Shown piece by piece: positions 9,107 to 19,067 of a DNA stretch of 64,000 bases. This stretch comes from Actinomycetes bacterium (GTDB lineage: Bacteria > Actinomycetota > Actinomycetes > Propionibacteriales > Propionibacteriaceae): NCBI GenBank assembly GCA_023442485.1, contig JAEZZG010000003.1:1-64000 (forward strand), read 5' to 3'. Below the pieces are notes generated by a model that saw only the letters and a program-made list of their open reading frames with translations, searched no databases and had not been told where the DNA came from. Each line of letters opens with the position of its first letter. The stretch's first letter is position 1. The position numbers were made by a program, and so were the translations under genes.

Positions 9107-9201
9107 GTGATCTGCTCACCCTGGTTCGAAGACTATCAGCCCGGCGCAACCATCTCGCAACTGGACCGATCGACTTTTATCGCCACAGATAGTCAGTTAC
9201 C

Positions 9202-9927
9202 GTGTCCTTCATGGCAAAGAAGAAGCCGCGCGTGACGGTATTGCGTCCAGACCCAGAAGTCGGGCTCGGACGCCTGGCAACTCTCCTTCCTTCCACCGGT
9301 TTGGCGGTGACCGAGATTCCGCTTTTCAGTCACGACATTCCCCCGCTGGAAACCGTCGGTGCTGGGGTGATCGTCTTGGGCGGACGGATGAGTTGCCATG
9401 ACCCGATCCCCTTCCTCGATCAAGTCAAGGACTTCATCGCCGACGCCTACTACCTCGACATTCCGGTCGTAGGGATTTGTCTGGGCCACCAACTCGCCGC
9501 CGAGGCCCTAGGCGGTGTGGTCGAGGTCGCCGCAGAAACTGATCAATCCGGAGAGGATGGCCCGGTCACGGTGACCTGGCTTGAAGAAGCGCTCGATGAC
9601 CCTGTCCTCGGGCAACTCGCCAAACAAGGTCTGACGACGGTGGCTCAGTCCCACCATGATTACGTCACCGCCCTTCCTGCCGACGCCATCGAACTGGCCT
9701 ATTCGTCTCGTTACCGCAATCAGGCCTTTCGGCTCGGCTCCGTCCTCGGAGTTCAGTTTCACCCGGAAGCGACCCCGCAGATCATGGCCGCGTGGGAAGC
9801 AGGAGAGGGCGGAGATGGTGAGGCGATGAGGTCTGCAATGGAAGCCGTTGAGGCTGAGATAGACAGATTCGCCAAAGTATTCGCCTGGAGTGTTAGCGCC
9901 TATATCCAATCCTCGTCGGTGAGGTAG
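9202..9927 (+). CDS. Class I glutamine amidotransferase-like protein
   Basis: 241 residues with a complete class I GATase triad: nucleophile Cys in GICLGHQLA near residue 94, and His-Glu in VQFHPEAT near residue 187. The family releases ammonia from glutamine, or in stand-alone relatives cleaves gamma-glutamyl bonds. No synthetase partner adjoins, so the acceptor is unknown. GTG 9202 is favoured over ATG 9211 because TAGTCA stands exactly six bases before it, matching the leaderless spacing seen elsewhere in the window. It is divergent from gdx, whose riboswitch leader lies in the shared intergenic region. Confidence 0.8.
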   Translation: MSFMAKKKPRVTVLRPDPEVGLGRLATLLPSTGLAVTEIPLFSHDIPPLETVGAGVIVLGGRMSCHDPIPFLDQVKDFIADAYYLDIPVVGICLGHQLAAEALGGVVEVAAETDQSGEDGPVTVTWLEEALDDPVLGQLAKQGLTTVAQSHHDYVTALPADAIELAYSSRYRNQAFRLGSVLGVQFHPEATPQIMAAWEAGEGGDGEAMRSAMEAVEAEIDRFAKVFAWSVSAYIQSSSVR

Positions 9928-9956
9928 CTCAACCGGACGACACCTGCTACCCCGTG

Positions 9957-9962
9957 TATACT
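9957..9962 (+). promoter_or_regulatory. -10 element for the mut leader
   Basis: TATACT just before the cobalamin riboswitch gives a start of transcription near 9969, so that the whole riboswitch is transcribed. The -35 region is not convincing. Confidence 0.45.
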
Positions 9963-9970
9963 GTGCGGAG

Positions 9971-10090
9971 ACTGGTTCGGACGGTAATTCCGCCCGTCGC
10001 AAGAGGAAATCCGGGTCAAACCGGAGCTGGACTGCCGCTGTAGTCCGGAGCCTGCCAGACTGCCTGCGAAGACGCGGTTACCCGGAGGAG
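9971..10090 (+). ncRNA. Cobalamin riboswitch
   Basis: The core contains AGAGGAAATCCGG, CAAACCGGAGC, GGACTGCCGCTGTAG and CCTGCCAGACTGCC, which follow in order the B12-box blocks of the cobalamin class. The first helix ACGG..CCGT and the facing GTCC/GGAC helices can form. It ends next to GGAGGAGG, so it could mask that ribosome site. Lying ahead of the genes for a B12-dependent enzyme, it probably senses adenosylcobalamin and tunes mutAB expression. The exact 3' boundary is estimated. Confidence 0.85.
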
Positions 10091-10092
10091 GC

Positions 10093-10311
10093 ATGTCCTA
10101 CCAATCCTGGCCTCGGTCACGGTTGGCGGGTTCGACAACGGTTTCCGCAACGTCGCGGGTGTCCTTGACAAATCCACAGCATATTCAGCCACTAGATACC
10201 ACCAAGGCTCGGGTTTCCGATCCGCGAACACGCACTTTCGCGCGCATCGTCGTTGACGGAAACACCCGCGTTGTAGCAGACGTGGGGAGCCCCGGAACCA
10301 GGATGGGTTGA
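10093..10311 (+). CDS. Possible leader ORF directly behind the cobalamin riboswitch
   Basis: 72 codons starting four bases after a near-perfect GGAGGAGG site at the end of the riboswitch. The product is rich in Ser, Arg and Thr and resembles nothing I know. Its stop overlaps a TTG-started second frame (10308-10544). The strong ribosome site argues that ribosomes load here; a function as a regulatory leader peptide for mutA is inferred. It could also be non-coding sequence with a fortuitous start. No mutA sequence overlaps it; mutA starts about 400 bases further on. Confidence 0.4.
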   Translation: MSYQSWPRSRLAGSTTVSATSRVSLTNPQHIQPLDTTKARVSDPRTRTFARIVVDGNTRVVADVGSPGTRMG

Positions 10312-10707
10312 CTTCACGCGCCATCGCGGCTAATCGCGGTTCGGTGCGCGGAGATCGACGAGATCGCCAGGTGCTGGCGGTACCTGGCGACTGTGATGAG
10401 GGCGAGTTGACTCCTGACGTTGAGGCAAACACCGATGACGCCGGTCAGCGACCCCTGCTGGGTGAATCAAGGAAACCAACACTGAGCACCGAGGAAGCGC
10501 AGTTTCCCGCTGTTTACCGTGACTTCGCTGCGAGACGGTCGTGAGACGACATCACCAAGGCAAGTGACGGCAACGAATGACGTCGTTGTGGACTACGGCT
10601 GCACGCAGCCGTCACGGGCAGGTTGTTCCGTTGATTGACGGGGCAGGCCTGAGTAATGACTCAGCGACGGCATGAGGCGTCCTCATCGTTACCGGAGCAG
10701 GAGTACA
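10312..10707 (+). other. Rest of the mutA leader, with a perfect hairpin
   Basis: About 400 bases between the leader ORF and mutA. At 10595-10612 there is a perfect 7-bp stem (ACGGCTG, loop CACG, CAGCCGT) without a following T-run. No convincing gene is present; the 78-codon TTG frame has no ribosome site. Whether a second promoter for mutA lies here cannot be told. Confidence 0.4.
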
Positions 10708-12585
10708 ATGACAACTACACCTGATGCCGTTGAACACTTGGCGCTCGCCGCAGATTTCCCGACCCCCTCCTACGAGGAATGGGCTGAGGCAGTTGCCAAG
10801 GTTCTCAACCGCGGCCGTCCTGAAGACAAACAACTAACCCCGGAGCAAAGCGTCGGTCGTCTGACTGTCAACCTCGTTGACGGCCTCACCATCAAGCCGA
10901 TGTACACCCTTGAGGATTGTCCCGAAGATCTCGGGGTCCCCGGTGTAGCTCCGTTCACACGAGGCACCACCGTCCGTAACGGCGATATCGATTCATGGGA
11001 TGTGCGTGCACTCCACGAAGATCCGGATACATCCTTCACGAATAAGGCCATCCTGACTGATCTGGAACGCGGCGTCACGAGTTTGTGGTTGCGTCTGGAT
11101 CCCGACGCCATTGCACCGGCCGACCTGTCGGCAGCCTTGGACGGCGTGATGTTGGAGCTGGCACCGGTCGAGGTATCCTCCAACACTGACCAGGCCGCAG
11201 CGGCTGAAGCCCTGCTCGACCTTGCCGGTCAGGCTAAGGATCCGTCGGCAGTGACCGTCACCCTTGGTATCGACCCGATCGGTCATGCGGCCCGCAACGG
11301 CTCCAAGGCTGATCTGTCCGGCCTAGCTACCTGGGTGGAACGCTCGCGCAATTTCAAGTCAGCCACTCCCTTCGTCGTTGACGGCACCGTCTGGCACAAT
11401 GCCGGCGCTGGCGACATCCACGAGACCGGCTGGATCTTGGCCACCGCAGTCGAGTATGTCCGCGCACTGATTGAAGCCGGTGTCAGCGCTGATGACGCTT
11501 TCGACGCGATCCGCTTCAAGGTGTCGGCCACCACTGACCAATTCGCCACCATCTCCCGTATTCGCGCCTTGCGCACCTGCTGGTCGAGGATCGGCGAGGT
11601 CTTCGGGGTTGACCCCGCCAAGTGTGGTGCACGTCAGCACGCGGTGACGAGCTGGCGTGAGATTACCCGTGACGATCCATACGTCAACCTGCTCCGGGCC
11701 ACCATCTCGACCTTCTCTGCTGGCGTGGGTGGCTGCGAAGCGATCACCGTGTTGCCCTTCGATACAGCATGGGGTCTGCCCAGTGACTTCTCTCGCCGTA
11801 TCGCACGCAACACCCAGATCGTCTTGGCCGAAGAATCCAACATCGGTCGCGTCAATGACCCGGCTGGTGGGTCATGGTACGTCGAGAGCTTGACCCGCCA
11901 GATCGCCGACAAGGCGTGGGAAGAACTCCAGACGGTTGAGGCCGCTGGCGGCATGTCTGCCTACCTCGAATCCGGCAAGGTTGTTGAGGTACTCGACGGT
12001 CTCAACGCTGAGCGCAACAAGCGCCTGGCTACCCGCAAACAGCCGATCACTGGTGTCTCTGAGTTCCCGAACCCCGAGGAAAAGCCCGTCAACGCCAAGC
12101 AGCGTCCTCAGGCTCCATCTCTGGGCGGCTTGACGATGGTGCGCGACTCCGAGATGTTTGAAGAACTGCGTGACCGCGTCGCTGGTTCCGCCGACGCCAA
12201 GGTCTTCTTGGCTTGTCTTGGCGCCCGCCGTCACTTCGGCGCCCGTGAGGGTTTCGCCTCCAACGCATTCCGGGTTGCAGGCTTGCCAACTCCCGAATCT
12301 GAAGGCGGCACTCCTGACGAGATCGTGGCGAAGTGGAAGGAAGCTGGCTCGCCTGCAGTGGTGTGCCTGTGCTCCAGCGCCAAGGTCTACGCAGAAGAAG
12401 CCCTCCCTGTGGCGAAGGCCCTCAAGGATGCCGACGTCGGGTACATCTACCTGGCTGGAAATATCAAGGAGCTCGGTGACGACGCCGAGAAGGCCTCCGA
12501 GGTCATCGATGGAACGATTGCCTTGGGCATGAACATCATCGAGATGCTCAATACCACCCTCGATGAGTTGGGAGTTGAGAAGTGA
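10708..12585 (+). CDS. mutA: Methylmalonyl-CoA mutase small (beta) subunit
   Basis: 625 residues; the known Propionibacterium small subunit is of similar size. It follows the mutase plan: TIM-barrel region, then a C-terminal B12-fold domain from about residue 480. In that domain the cobalamin-binding Asp-x-His-x-x-Gly is degenerate (RRHFGAREG), as expected for the non-catalytic subunit. ATG 10708 is chosen because GCAGGAG precedes it. The gene is the first of a tightly coupled operon (its stop overlaps the mutB start) behind the cobalamin riboswitch. With MutB it interconverts succinyl-CoA and methylmalonyl-CoA in propionic fermentation. Confidence 0.95.
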   Translation: MTTTPDAVEHLALAADFPTPSYEEWAEAVAKVLNRGRPEDKQLTPEQSVGRLTVNLVDGLTIKPMYTLEDCPEDLGVPGVAPFTRGTTVRNGDIDSWDVRALHEDPDTSFTNKAILTDLERGVTSLWLRLDPDAIAPADLSAALDGVMLELAPVEVSSNTDQAAAAEALLDLAGQAKDPSAVTVTLGIDPIGHAARNGSKADLSGLATWVERSRNFKSATPFVVDGTVWHNAGAGDIHETGWILATAVEYVRALIEAGVSADDAFDAIRFKVSATTDQFATISRIRALRTCWSRIGEVFGVDPAKCGARQHAVTSWREITRDDPYVNLLRATISTFSAGVGGCEAITVLPFDTAWGLPSDFSRRIARNTQIVLAEESNIGRVNDPAGGSWYVESLTRQIADKAWEELQTVEAAGGMSAYLESGKVVEVLDGLNAERNKRLATRKQPITGVSEFPNPEEKPVNAKQRPQAPSLGGLTMVRDSEMFEELRDRVAGSADAKVFLACLGARRHFGAREGFASNAFRVAGLPTPESEGGTPDEIVAKWKEAGSPAVVCLCSSAKVYAEEALPVAKALKDADVGYIYLAGNIKELGDDAEKASEVIDGTIALGMNIIEMLNTTLDELGVEK

Positions 12586-14762
12586 TGAATCTGCCTCGTT
12601 TTGATTCGATCGATCTTGGCCAGCCGGTAATCCCTGGCGACGCCAAGGAACAGTTTGAAAAGATCGTCAACCGCACTGACCAGTGGATCACCCCCGAACA
12701 GATTCCAGTCGATGTCCTCTACGGTCTCGACGAGTACAAGGATCTCGACTATCTCGAATCCAAGGCTGGCTTCCCCCCGTTCCTGCACGGGCCCTACGCC
12801 ACCATGTACACGTCCCGTCCGTGGACCATCCGTCAGTACGCCGGTTTCTCCACCGCTGAAGAGTCCAACGCCTTCTACCGCCGCAACCTCGCGGCTGGCC
12901 AGAAGGGCTTGTCAATCGCATTCGACTTGGCTACCCACCGTGGTTACGACTCTGATCACCCGCGTGTTGCCGGTGACGTCGGTATGGCCGGTGTCGCGGT
13001 GGACTCGATCCTCGATATGCGTCAGCTCTTCGACGGTATCCCGTTGGATCAGATGTCTGTGTCCATGACGATGAACGGCGCGGTGCTACCGATTCTGGCC
13101 CTCTACGTCGTCGCTGCGGAAGAACAAGGTGTCTCCCCTGAGCAGCTCGCTGGTACGATCCAGAACGACATCCTCAAGGAGTTCATGGTTCGTAACACCT
13201 ACATCTACCCGCCGGCCCCGTCGATGCGGATCATCTCGGAGATCTTCGCGTTCACCAGCGCAAACATGCCGAAGTTCAACTCGATTTCGATCTCCGGCTA
13301 CCACATGCAAGAAGCTGGCGCCACCGCCGACATCGAGATGGCATACACCTTGGCTGACGGTGTTGACTACATCCGCGCCGGTGAATCGGTCGGCCTCAAC
13401 GTCGACCAGTTCGCTCCGCGTCTGTCCTTCTTCTGGGCAGTCGGGATGAACTTCTTCATGGAAGTCGCCAAGATGCGCGCCGCGAGGATGTTGTGGGCTC
13501 GTCTGGTCAACCAGTTTGACCCGAAGAACCCCAAGTCGATGTCTTTGCGTACTCACTCGCAGACCTCGGGTTGGTCGCTGACCGCTCAGGACATCTACAA
13601 CAACGTCGCCCGCACCTGTGTTGAGGCAATGGCAGCTACCCAGGGTCACACCCAGTCTCTGCACACCAACTCCCTCGACGAAGCGATTGCACTCCCGACG
13701 GACTTCTCCGCCCGGATTGCCCGTAACACCCAGCTATTCATTCAGCAGGAATCGGGCACCTGCCGCGTCGTTGATCCGTGGACTGGTTCGGCCTATGTGG
13801 AACACCTCACCTACGCCCTGGCGAAGCGTGCCTGGGGACACATCCAAGAGGTCGAAGCGGCCGGTGGCATGGCCAAGGCTATCGAGCAAGGCATCCCGAA
13901 GATGCGCATCGAAGAGGCTGCTGCCCGCACCCAGGCTCGCATCGACTCCGGTCGTCAGCCTGTGATCGGCGTCAACAAGTACCAGCTCGACGTGGACGAT
14001 TCTGTCGACGTTTTGGTCATTGACAACGCTGCCGTGCGTGAACAGCAGATCGCTAAGCTGCAGCGTCTGCGCGCCGAACGCGACGAAGCTGACTGCCAGG
14101 AGAAGTTGGAGAGGCTGCGTTGGGCCGCTGCCAACCCCGACCCGACCGATCCGGATCGTAACCTGCTGAAACTCGCTATTGATGCGTGCCGGGCTAAGGC
14201 CTCGGTTGGTGAAGTCTCCGATGCTCTCGAATCGAGTTTCGGCCGCTACACCGCTCAGATCCGCACCATCTCTGGCGTCTACTCGAAGGAATCTGCGGAG
14301 TCTCCTGCTATGAAGCACGCCCGTGAATTGGTTGAAAAGTTCGAGGAAGACGAAGGACGTCGTCCGCGTATCCTCGTCGCGAAGATGGGTCAGGATGGTC
14401 ACGACCGTGGCCAGAAGGTGATCGCCACCGCCTTTGCCGATCTCGGCTTTGACGTTGACGTAGGCCCTCTGTTCCAGACCCCGGATGAAGTCGCCCGTCA
14501 GGCAAGCGAAACTGACGTTCACGTCGTCGGTGTTTCTTCCTTGGCTGCTGGCCACCTCACCCTTGTTCCGGCTCTGCGCGCTGAACTCGACAAGCTTGGC
14601 CGTCAGGACATCTTGATCGTGGTCGGCGGTGTCATTCCGGAACAGGACTTCCAGGCTCTGCGCGACGCTGGCGCGGTAGACATCTACCCGCCGGGGACGG
14701 TCATTCCCGACTGTGCGGAACGCCTGATTGGTGAGATCCGGGCTGCCTTGGATAGTGAGTGA
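12585..14762 (+). CDS. mutB: Methylmalonyl-CoA mutase large (alpha, catalytic) subunit
   Basis: 725 residues, very close to the well-known Propionibacterium subunit throughout. The N-terminal barrel has HGPYATMY with the active-site Tyr near residue 90, and [13 protein letters not shown]. The C-terminal B12 domain has [14 protein letters not shown] near residue 605, with the His that ligates cobalt in base-off cobalamin. ATG 12585 overlaps the mutA stop by one base; an in-frame GTG at 12582 is also possible. It catalyses the radical rearrangement of succinyl-CoA to R-methylmalonyl-CoA as a MutAB heterodimer. MeaB follows with a similar overlap. Confidence 0.97.
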   Translation: MNLPRFDSIDLGQPVIPGDAKEQFEKIVNRTDQWITPEQIPVDVLYGLDEYKDLDYLESKAGFPPFLHGPYATMYTSRPWTIRQYAGFSTAEESNAFYRRNLAAGQKGLSIAFDLATHRGYDSDHPRVAGDVGMAGVAVDSILDMRQLFDGIPLDQMSVSMTMNGAVLPILALYVVAAEEQGVSPEQLAGTIQNDILKEFMVRNTYIYPPAPSMRIISEIFAFTSANMPKFNSISISGYHMQEAGATADIEMAYTLADGVDYIRAGESVGLNVDQFAPRLSFFWAVGMNFFMEVAKMRAARMLWARLVNQFDPKNPKSMSLRTHSQTSGWSLTAQDIYNNVARTCVEAMAATQGHTQSLHTNSLDEAIALPTDFSARIARNTQLFIQQESGTCRVVDPWTGSAYVEHLTYALAKRAWGHIQEVEAAGGMAKAIEQGIPKMRIEEAAARTQARIDSGRQPVIGVNKYQLDVDDSVDVLVIDNAAVREQQIAKLQRLRAERDEADCQEKLERLRWAAANPDPTDPDRNLLKLAIDACRAKASVGEVSDALESSFGRYTAQIRTISGVYSKESAESPAMKHARELVEKFEEDEGRRPRILVAKMGQDGHDRGQKVIATAFADLGFDVDVGPLFQTPDEVARQASETDVHVVGVSSLAAGHLTLVPALRAELDKLGRQDILIVVGGVIPEQDFQALRDAGAVDIYPPGTVIPDCAERLIGEIRAALDSE

Positions 14763-14767
14763 GTTTC

Positions 14768-15790
14768 ATGCCTAGGCGAGTTGATGTCCCTGCCCTGATC
14801 GACGGTATCCGTGCCGGAGACCGCACGGCTCTTGCCAGAGGGATCACCCTGGTCGAGTCGAAGTTACCCGCGCACCGATCCTCCGCTCGGCAATTACTGT
14901 CGGCCTTCACCAACGCCGACACCAATACCGTGCGTCTGGGGATTACCGGCGTACCTGGGGCAGGCAAGTCCACCTTCATCGACGCTTTCGGTTGTCTCCT
15001 GGTGGAGAAGGGCCTGAAAGTGGCGGTGTTGGCGGTGGACCCGTCCAGTTCCCGGACCGGCGGCTCCGTCCTGGGTGACCGCACCCGCATGGGTGCCCTC
15101 AGCCAGATGGATAACGCCTTCATCCGTCCCTCACCCTCCGGTTGCCATCTCGGCGGTGTGGCTCGCGCCACCCGCGAGGCGATGGTGCTGTGTGAGGGGG
15201 CCGGCTACGACGTCGTCATCATCGAGACTGTCGGCGTCGGCCAGTCAGAGGTGGCTGTCTCTGGGATGGTGGATACCTTCTTGATGTTGCACTTGTCCGG
15301 AGCTGGAGATCAGCTCCAAGGGATCAAGCGCGGCATCCTGGAGATGGTTGACGTCATCGCAGTCAACAAGGCTGACGGCGAGAATGAAGGCCCCGCCAGG
15401 GTGACTGCCCGTGAACTGTCCATCGCGATGAAACTGATTCGTGGCGAAGACGGTGGACGGCGCACCCCAGTGTTGACCTGTTCTGCCCTCCACCACTTGA
15501 GGCTGGAGGATGTGTGGCAGGCGATCCAGGAGCACCGCGCCTGGCTGGAGGAGACGGTCGGTTTGGTCAACTACCGGGCCGACCAGCAGATTAGCTGGAT
15601 GTGGGCGCAGATCGAATCCACCTTACTGGATTCGTGTCGCGCCACGGAGGAGTTGCGTCGCTTCGCAGAATCCTTGGAGAACCAGGTGGCCTTAGGTGAA
15701 ACCTCGGCTCTGGAAGCATCGGCTGATTTCTTGACTACCTATGTCAAGGCCCTTCCTCAACTCGACTGGGCTCAGGAGAATTCTCTCTAA
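14768..15790 (+). CDS. meaB: Methylmalonyl-CoA mutase-associated GTPase MeaB
   Basis: 340 residues of the MeaB/ArgK G3E GTPase family. The P-loop is GVPGAGKST near residue 60, followed by AVDPSSSRTGGSVLGDRTRM and IIETVGVGQSE, all diagnostic, and NKADG for guanine specificity. It protects and loads methylmalonyl-CoA mutase with adenosylcobalamin. ATG 14768 lines up with the start of relatives (PRRVDVPAL); GTG 14759, overlapping the mutB stop, is an alternative. The tight coupling to mutAB and the terminator right after it make this the last gene of the operon. Confidence 0.95.
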   Translation: MPRRVDVPALIDGIRAGDRTALARGITLVESKLPAHRSSARQLLSAFTNADTNTVRLGITGVPGAGKSTFIDAFGCLLVEKGLKVAVLAVDPSSSRTGGSVLGDRTRMGALSQMDNAFIRPSPSGCHLGGVARATREAMVLCEGAGYDVVIIETVGVGQSEVAVSGMVDTFLMLHLSGAGDQLQGIKRGILEMVDVIAVNKADGENEGPARVTARELSIAMKLIRGEDGGRRTPVLTCSALHHLRLEDVWQAIQEHRAWLEETVGLVNYRADQQISWMWAQIESTLLDSCRATEELRRFAESLENQVALGETSALEASADFLTTYVKALPQLDWAQENSL

Positions 15791-15806
15791 AACCTTGACG
15801 GACTAA

Positions 15807-15849
15807 TGAACGGTGGCGACGGATTGAATCCGTCGCCACCGTTCATTTT
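15807..15849 (+). terminator. Strong intrinsic terminator after meaB
   Basis: A perfect 19-base inverted repeat (15807-15825 and 15827-15845, centred on one G; about 17 bp with a 5-base loop in practice) is followed by TTTT. It ends the mutAB-meaB operon. Confidence 0.9.
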
Positions 15850-15911
15850 AAGGACCGTTCACAAGGCAGAAGGTCGCCACCCGGATCGGTGTGGCCCTTC
15901 CCCTCAGCTCA

Positions 15912-15940
15912 GGTGTGGGGCGTGATACCCACCCCACACC
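15912..15940 (-). terminator. Hairpin after the dihydroxyacetone kinase gene
   Basis: Perfect 9-bp stem GGTGTGGGG/CCCCACACC with an 11-base loop, starting seven bases after the stop of the minus-strand kinase gene. No T-run follows, so it may act with Rho or as an mRNA-stabilising 3' end. Confidence 0.5.
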
Positions 15941-15947
15941 GTCACAG

Positions 15948-17633
15948 TTACTTCAGTGCGTCCGCAACAATCTGGATCACCATGGCCAGCGATGTCGCAC
16001 CAGCGTCCGGTGTTCCCAGGGATTTCTCGCCTAGTGGGCGAGCGCGACCGAGCTTTGCCACGAGATCCTTGGTGGATTCGGCTCCGGCCTTAGCTGCGTC
16101 AGCCGCCTCTTGCCACGATCCGGTCTCTTCGAGTTTCGCCACTGCCGGATCGAAGGCATCGATCATGGTCTTGTCACCCACCTTCGCTCCACCAAGCCGC
16201 ACCACCGCGTCGCGGGCAGCCTTCGCGGCCTGAACCAAGGTGGCGTCATCGGCAGCGTCAGTGTCGCCGAGAACCCGTCCGAAAGCAGTCAACAGGGCAC
16301 CCCAGAGCGCACCGGAGGTACCACCAGCGGAAGCCGACCAGGAGTCACCGGCGCCTGCCAGCACCGTCGCCGCACCGCCGCCTTCTTCCAGCAAGGTCTT
16401 GGCTTGGGCAAGGGCAGATTTGGAGCCGCGGTGCATCCCGATCCCGTGGTCGCCGTCACCAGCGACTGCGTCAATCTTGCCTAGTTGCTCTTCAGCCTGG
16501 GCCAGGGAATCAGCGATGGTTTCCAGGACGGAGACGATCTTGGCTGCGACAGCCTTGGATTCGTCAGAGCCCTGCTCGGTCACCTTCACCGGTTCTGGGG
16601 CTGAGGTGAGAACGGTGGTGTCGGCTTCGGGACGCTCCATGGTGCCCTTGCGGTAGGCGGGGGTGTCACAGGGGGCGAACCAGTACTTCTCGATCTGCTC
16701 GTCCAGCCACACCAGGGTCAGCGAGACACCCGCCATGTCGAGGGAGGTGACGAACTCGCCAACCTCGCCTTCGACGATCTCTAGCCCGGCTTCGCGCAAC
16801 AGTTTTGCAACGGAACGGTAGAGGAGGAATAGTTCTTCATACTTGGTGTCACCGAGGCCATTGACGATAGCGATCACCCGGTTTCCTGGATTCTCCGGAC
16901 GATCCGCCAGCAAACCGTCGACAAGGGTTTTTGCGACATCGTCGGCAGTGCCGAGCGGCGCATCAGCCACGCCTGGTTCGCCGTGGATACCGAGGCCAAT
17001 ACCCATGGTGCCTTCTTCAAGGCTAAACAGCGGCTCCTTGGCACCAGGCAAGGTGCAGCCACCGAAGGCCACGCCGAAGGAACGGGTGCGGTCATTGACG
17101 TTGTCGAAGACGGCGACAACCTCGTCGATACTCAACCCAGCCTCGGCCGCAGCACAGGTGACCTTGAAGGTGGGCAGGTCGCCAGCAATACCGCGACGCT
17201 TGAGGTGTTCTTCCTTCGGTGCCGAAGCGATGTCGTCCGTGACGCGCAGAGTGCGGGCGTCGATGCCTTCAGAGCGTAGCCGCTCAACCGCCTGGCCGAA
17301 GTGGAGCACGTCACCGGCGTAGTTACCGAAGCCGATCAAGATGCCGCCGCCCCGATCGGCAGCCTTCGCCACCGAGTATGCCTGGGCAGCAGACGGCGAG
17401 GAGAAGATGTTGCCGGCGATTGCTCCGTCCGCAAAACCGGGACCTACCCAGCCGGCGAATGCGGGGTAATGCCCCGAGCCGCCACCGACCAAGATAGCAA
17501 CCTTGCCCTCTTCAACCTTGGTGGAACGAACCACACCGCCGTAGACGGGCTTGACCCAGGCCTGGAAGGCATCTGCGAAACCTTCGAGGGATTGGGCGGG
17601 GAAATCATCGGGATTGTTGACAAGTTTGGTCAT
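15948..17633 (-). CDS. dhaK: Dihydroxyacetone kinase, single-chain DhaK-DhaL fusion
   Basis: 561 residues. Residues 1-330 form the DhaK substrate domain, with GGGSGHYPAFAGWVG and the hemiaminal-forming His in GLGIHGEPGV near residue 220. Residues 365-561 form the DhaL nucleotide domain, with AGDGDHGIGM (Mg-binding Asp residues) and SASAGGTSGALW. This fused form uses ATP directly and needs no phosphotransferase partner. It phosphorylates dihydroxyacetone or related ketotrioses and tetroses; an erythrulose kinase is a real alternative in Actinobacteria. ATG 17633, with TGAGG before it, is preferred to the in-frame ATG 17672. No glycerol or tetritol genes adjoin. Confidence 0.88.
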   Translation of the reverse strand: MTKLVNNPDDFPAQSLEGFADAFQAWVKPVYGGVVRSTKVEEGKVAILVGGGSGHYPAFAGWVGPGFADGAIAGNIFSSPSAAQAYSVAKAADRGGGILIGFGNYAGDVLHFGQAVERLRSEGIDARTLRVTDDIASAPKEEHLKRRGIAGDLPTFKVTCAAAEAGLSIDEVVAVFDNVNDRTRSFGVAFGGCTLPGAKEPLFSLEEGTMGIGLGIHGEPGVADAPLGTADDVAKTLVDGLLADRPENPGNRVIAIVNGLGDTKYEELFLLYRSVAKLLREAGLEIVEGEVGEFVTSLDMAGVSLTLVWLDEQIEKYWFAPCDTPAYRKGTMERPEADTTVLTSAPEPVKVTEQGSDESKAVAAKIVSVLETIADSLAQAEEQLGKIDAVAGDGDHGIGMHRGSKSALAQAKTLLEEGGGAATVLAGAGDSWSASAGGTSGALWGALLTAFGRVLGDTDAADDATLVQAAKAARDAVVRLGGAKVGDKTMIDAFDPAVAKLEETGSWQEAADAAKAGAESTKDLVAKLGRARPLGEKSLGTPDAGATSLAMVIQIVADALK

Positions 17634-17842
17634 ACGAACCTCACAATTTATTGACTGTGGCGTCTTTGCCATTTGCTCGGGGTGACGGTGAGCACCCGCC
17701 TGCCCCTACCCCTATTCTAGGCCGGAACCGAATCAATCGGAGAAGGTCGGCGTCCGCAAAAACCGAAGGGAACCAGGACCGCAATGACGGCCCCACTCCA
17801 CCAAATGTCGGTTTCGACGGCAACCAGGTAGGCTTGTTGTTC

Positions 17843-18916
17843 GTGGCTTTGACTATCGGAATCGTCGGCCTGCCGAATGCAGGAAAATCAACTCTGTTTA
17901 ATGCGCTCACCCGCAACAACGTCTTGGCTGCTAACTATCCGTTTGCCACGGTAGAGCCGAACGAAGGGATCGTGGGTGTTCCTGACCCGAGGCTAGATGT
18001 CCTCGCCAAGATGTATAACTCCGCGAAGGTGATTCCGGCGACGGTGACCTTCGTCGATATTGCAGGAATCGTCAAGGGCGCCTCCGAGGGTGAGGGGATG
18101 GGCAATGCCTTCTTGGCTAACATCCGGGAAGCCGACGCGATCTGCCAAGTCACCAGGGTTTTCGAGGACGAAAACGTCACCCACGTCAACGGCGAGGTGG
18201 AGCCGAAGTCCGATATTGAGATCGTCACTACTGAGTTGATTCTCGCCGACCTGCAAACCTTGGACAAGGCGCTGCCGCGTCTGGAGAAGGAGAGTCGGAT
18301 CGTCCACGACAAGAAGGCCCAGTTGCAGGCGTGGCTGGAGGCGAAGGACATTCTCAGTGAGGGCCGCACCCTCTATTCTGCCGGGGTTGATCCTGCCCCG
18401 CTCAAGGATTTGTTCTTGTTGACGACGAAGCCGTTCATCTATGTGTTCAACTGTGACCAGGACGAGCTCGCCGACACGCAGTTGCAGGAGCGGCTCTCTG
18501 CTCTGGTCGCGCCGTCTGAGGCGATCTTCCTGGACGCCAAGTTTGAGGCGGAACTGGCTGAGATGGATGAGCAAGAGGGCCGCGAATTCCTCGCCGAGAT
18601 GGGTGTTGACGAGCCGGGTCTCGACAAGCTCGCCCGCGTCGGCTACGCCACCTTGGGCCTGCAGTCCTATCTGACCGCAGGCGAGAAGGAAACTCGGGCC
18701 TGGACGATTCGCCAGGGCTGGACCGCACCGGAGGCTGCCGGGGTCATCCACACTGACTTCCAGAAGGGCTTCATCAAAGCCCAGGTGATCAGCTACCCGG
18801 ATCTGATTGAGCTAGGTTCCGAGACTGCGGTCAAGGCTGCCGGACGGATGCGCCTGGAAGGCAAAGACTATGTGATGCAGCCCGACGATATCGTCGAGTT
18901 CCGCTTCAACGTCTGA
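17843..18916 (+). CDS. ychF: Ribosome-binding ATPase YchF (Obg family)
   Basis: 357 residues, the usual size. It starts at GTG with ALTIGIVGLPNAGKST, the YchF P-loop, then FVDIAGIVKGASEGEGMGN and a C-terminal TGS domain ending in DDIVEFRFNV. GTG 17843 matches the start of relatives; TTG codons at 17834 and 17837 are in frame and closer to AGGTAGG. The protein binds ATP and ribosomes and modulates stress responses. The 3' end of this gene is duplicated 2.4 kb downstream, flanking the AAA15/RloB cassette. Confidence 0.95.
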   Translation: MALTIGIVGLPNAGKSTLFNALTRNNVLAANYPFATVEPNEGIVGVPDPRLDVLAKMYNSAKVIPATVTFVDIAGIVKGASEGEGMGNAFLANIREADAICQVTRVFEDENVTHVNGEVEPKSDIEIVTTELILADLQTLDKALPRLEKESRIVHDKKAQLQAWLEAKDILSEGRTLYSAGVDPAPLKDLFLLTTKPFIYVFNCDQDELADTQLQERLSALVAPSEAIFLDAKFEAELAEMDEQEGREFLAEMGVDEPGLDKLARVGYATLGLQSYLTAGEKETRAWTIRQGWTAPEAAGVIHTDFQKGFIKAQVISYPDLIELGSETAVKAAGRMRLEGKDYVMQPDDIVEFRFNV

Positions 18917-18942
18917 GCTCCTGACGGAGGGATGATGGACGC
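18896..18942. repeat. Left copy of a 47-bp direct repeat flanking the AAA15/RloB cassette
   Basis: Covers the last six ychF codons, its stop, and a ribosome site plus ATGATGGACGC, the start of the TRIC gene. Compared with the right copy at 21313-21359, 39 of 47 bases match; the last 22 are identical. After this copy the frame continues for only about a dozen codons, so it is a stranded duplicate of the downstream gene's start. Confidence 0.85.
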
Positions 18943-19055
18943 TGGCAACAAGCGCTCAATGACTTCTGTAGCTCAGTGATACACGGGAAAGAGGCAGCCA
19001 CCACTGCACCAGATACCATTTCTCGGAAAAGTTTTCCTAAAACAGCCAGTTTAGA

Positions 19056-19067
19056 TACACTAGACCC
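19056..19067 (+). promoter_or_regulatory. -10 element for the AAA15 gene, leaderless type
   Basis: TACACT ends six bases before ATG 19068, in a relatively AT-rich stretch after the repeat. No ribosome site is present. Confidence 0.5.

Noticed and set aside
10308..10544. Second leader ORF (TTG start) before mutA
   Set aside because: TTG start without a ribosome site and low-information sequence; only the first leader ORF has initiation signals.
13086..14555. Long antisense frames within mutB
   Set aside because: Antisense open frames are common in high-GC genes; they lack ribosome sites and family patterns.
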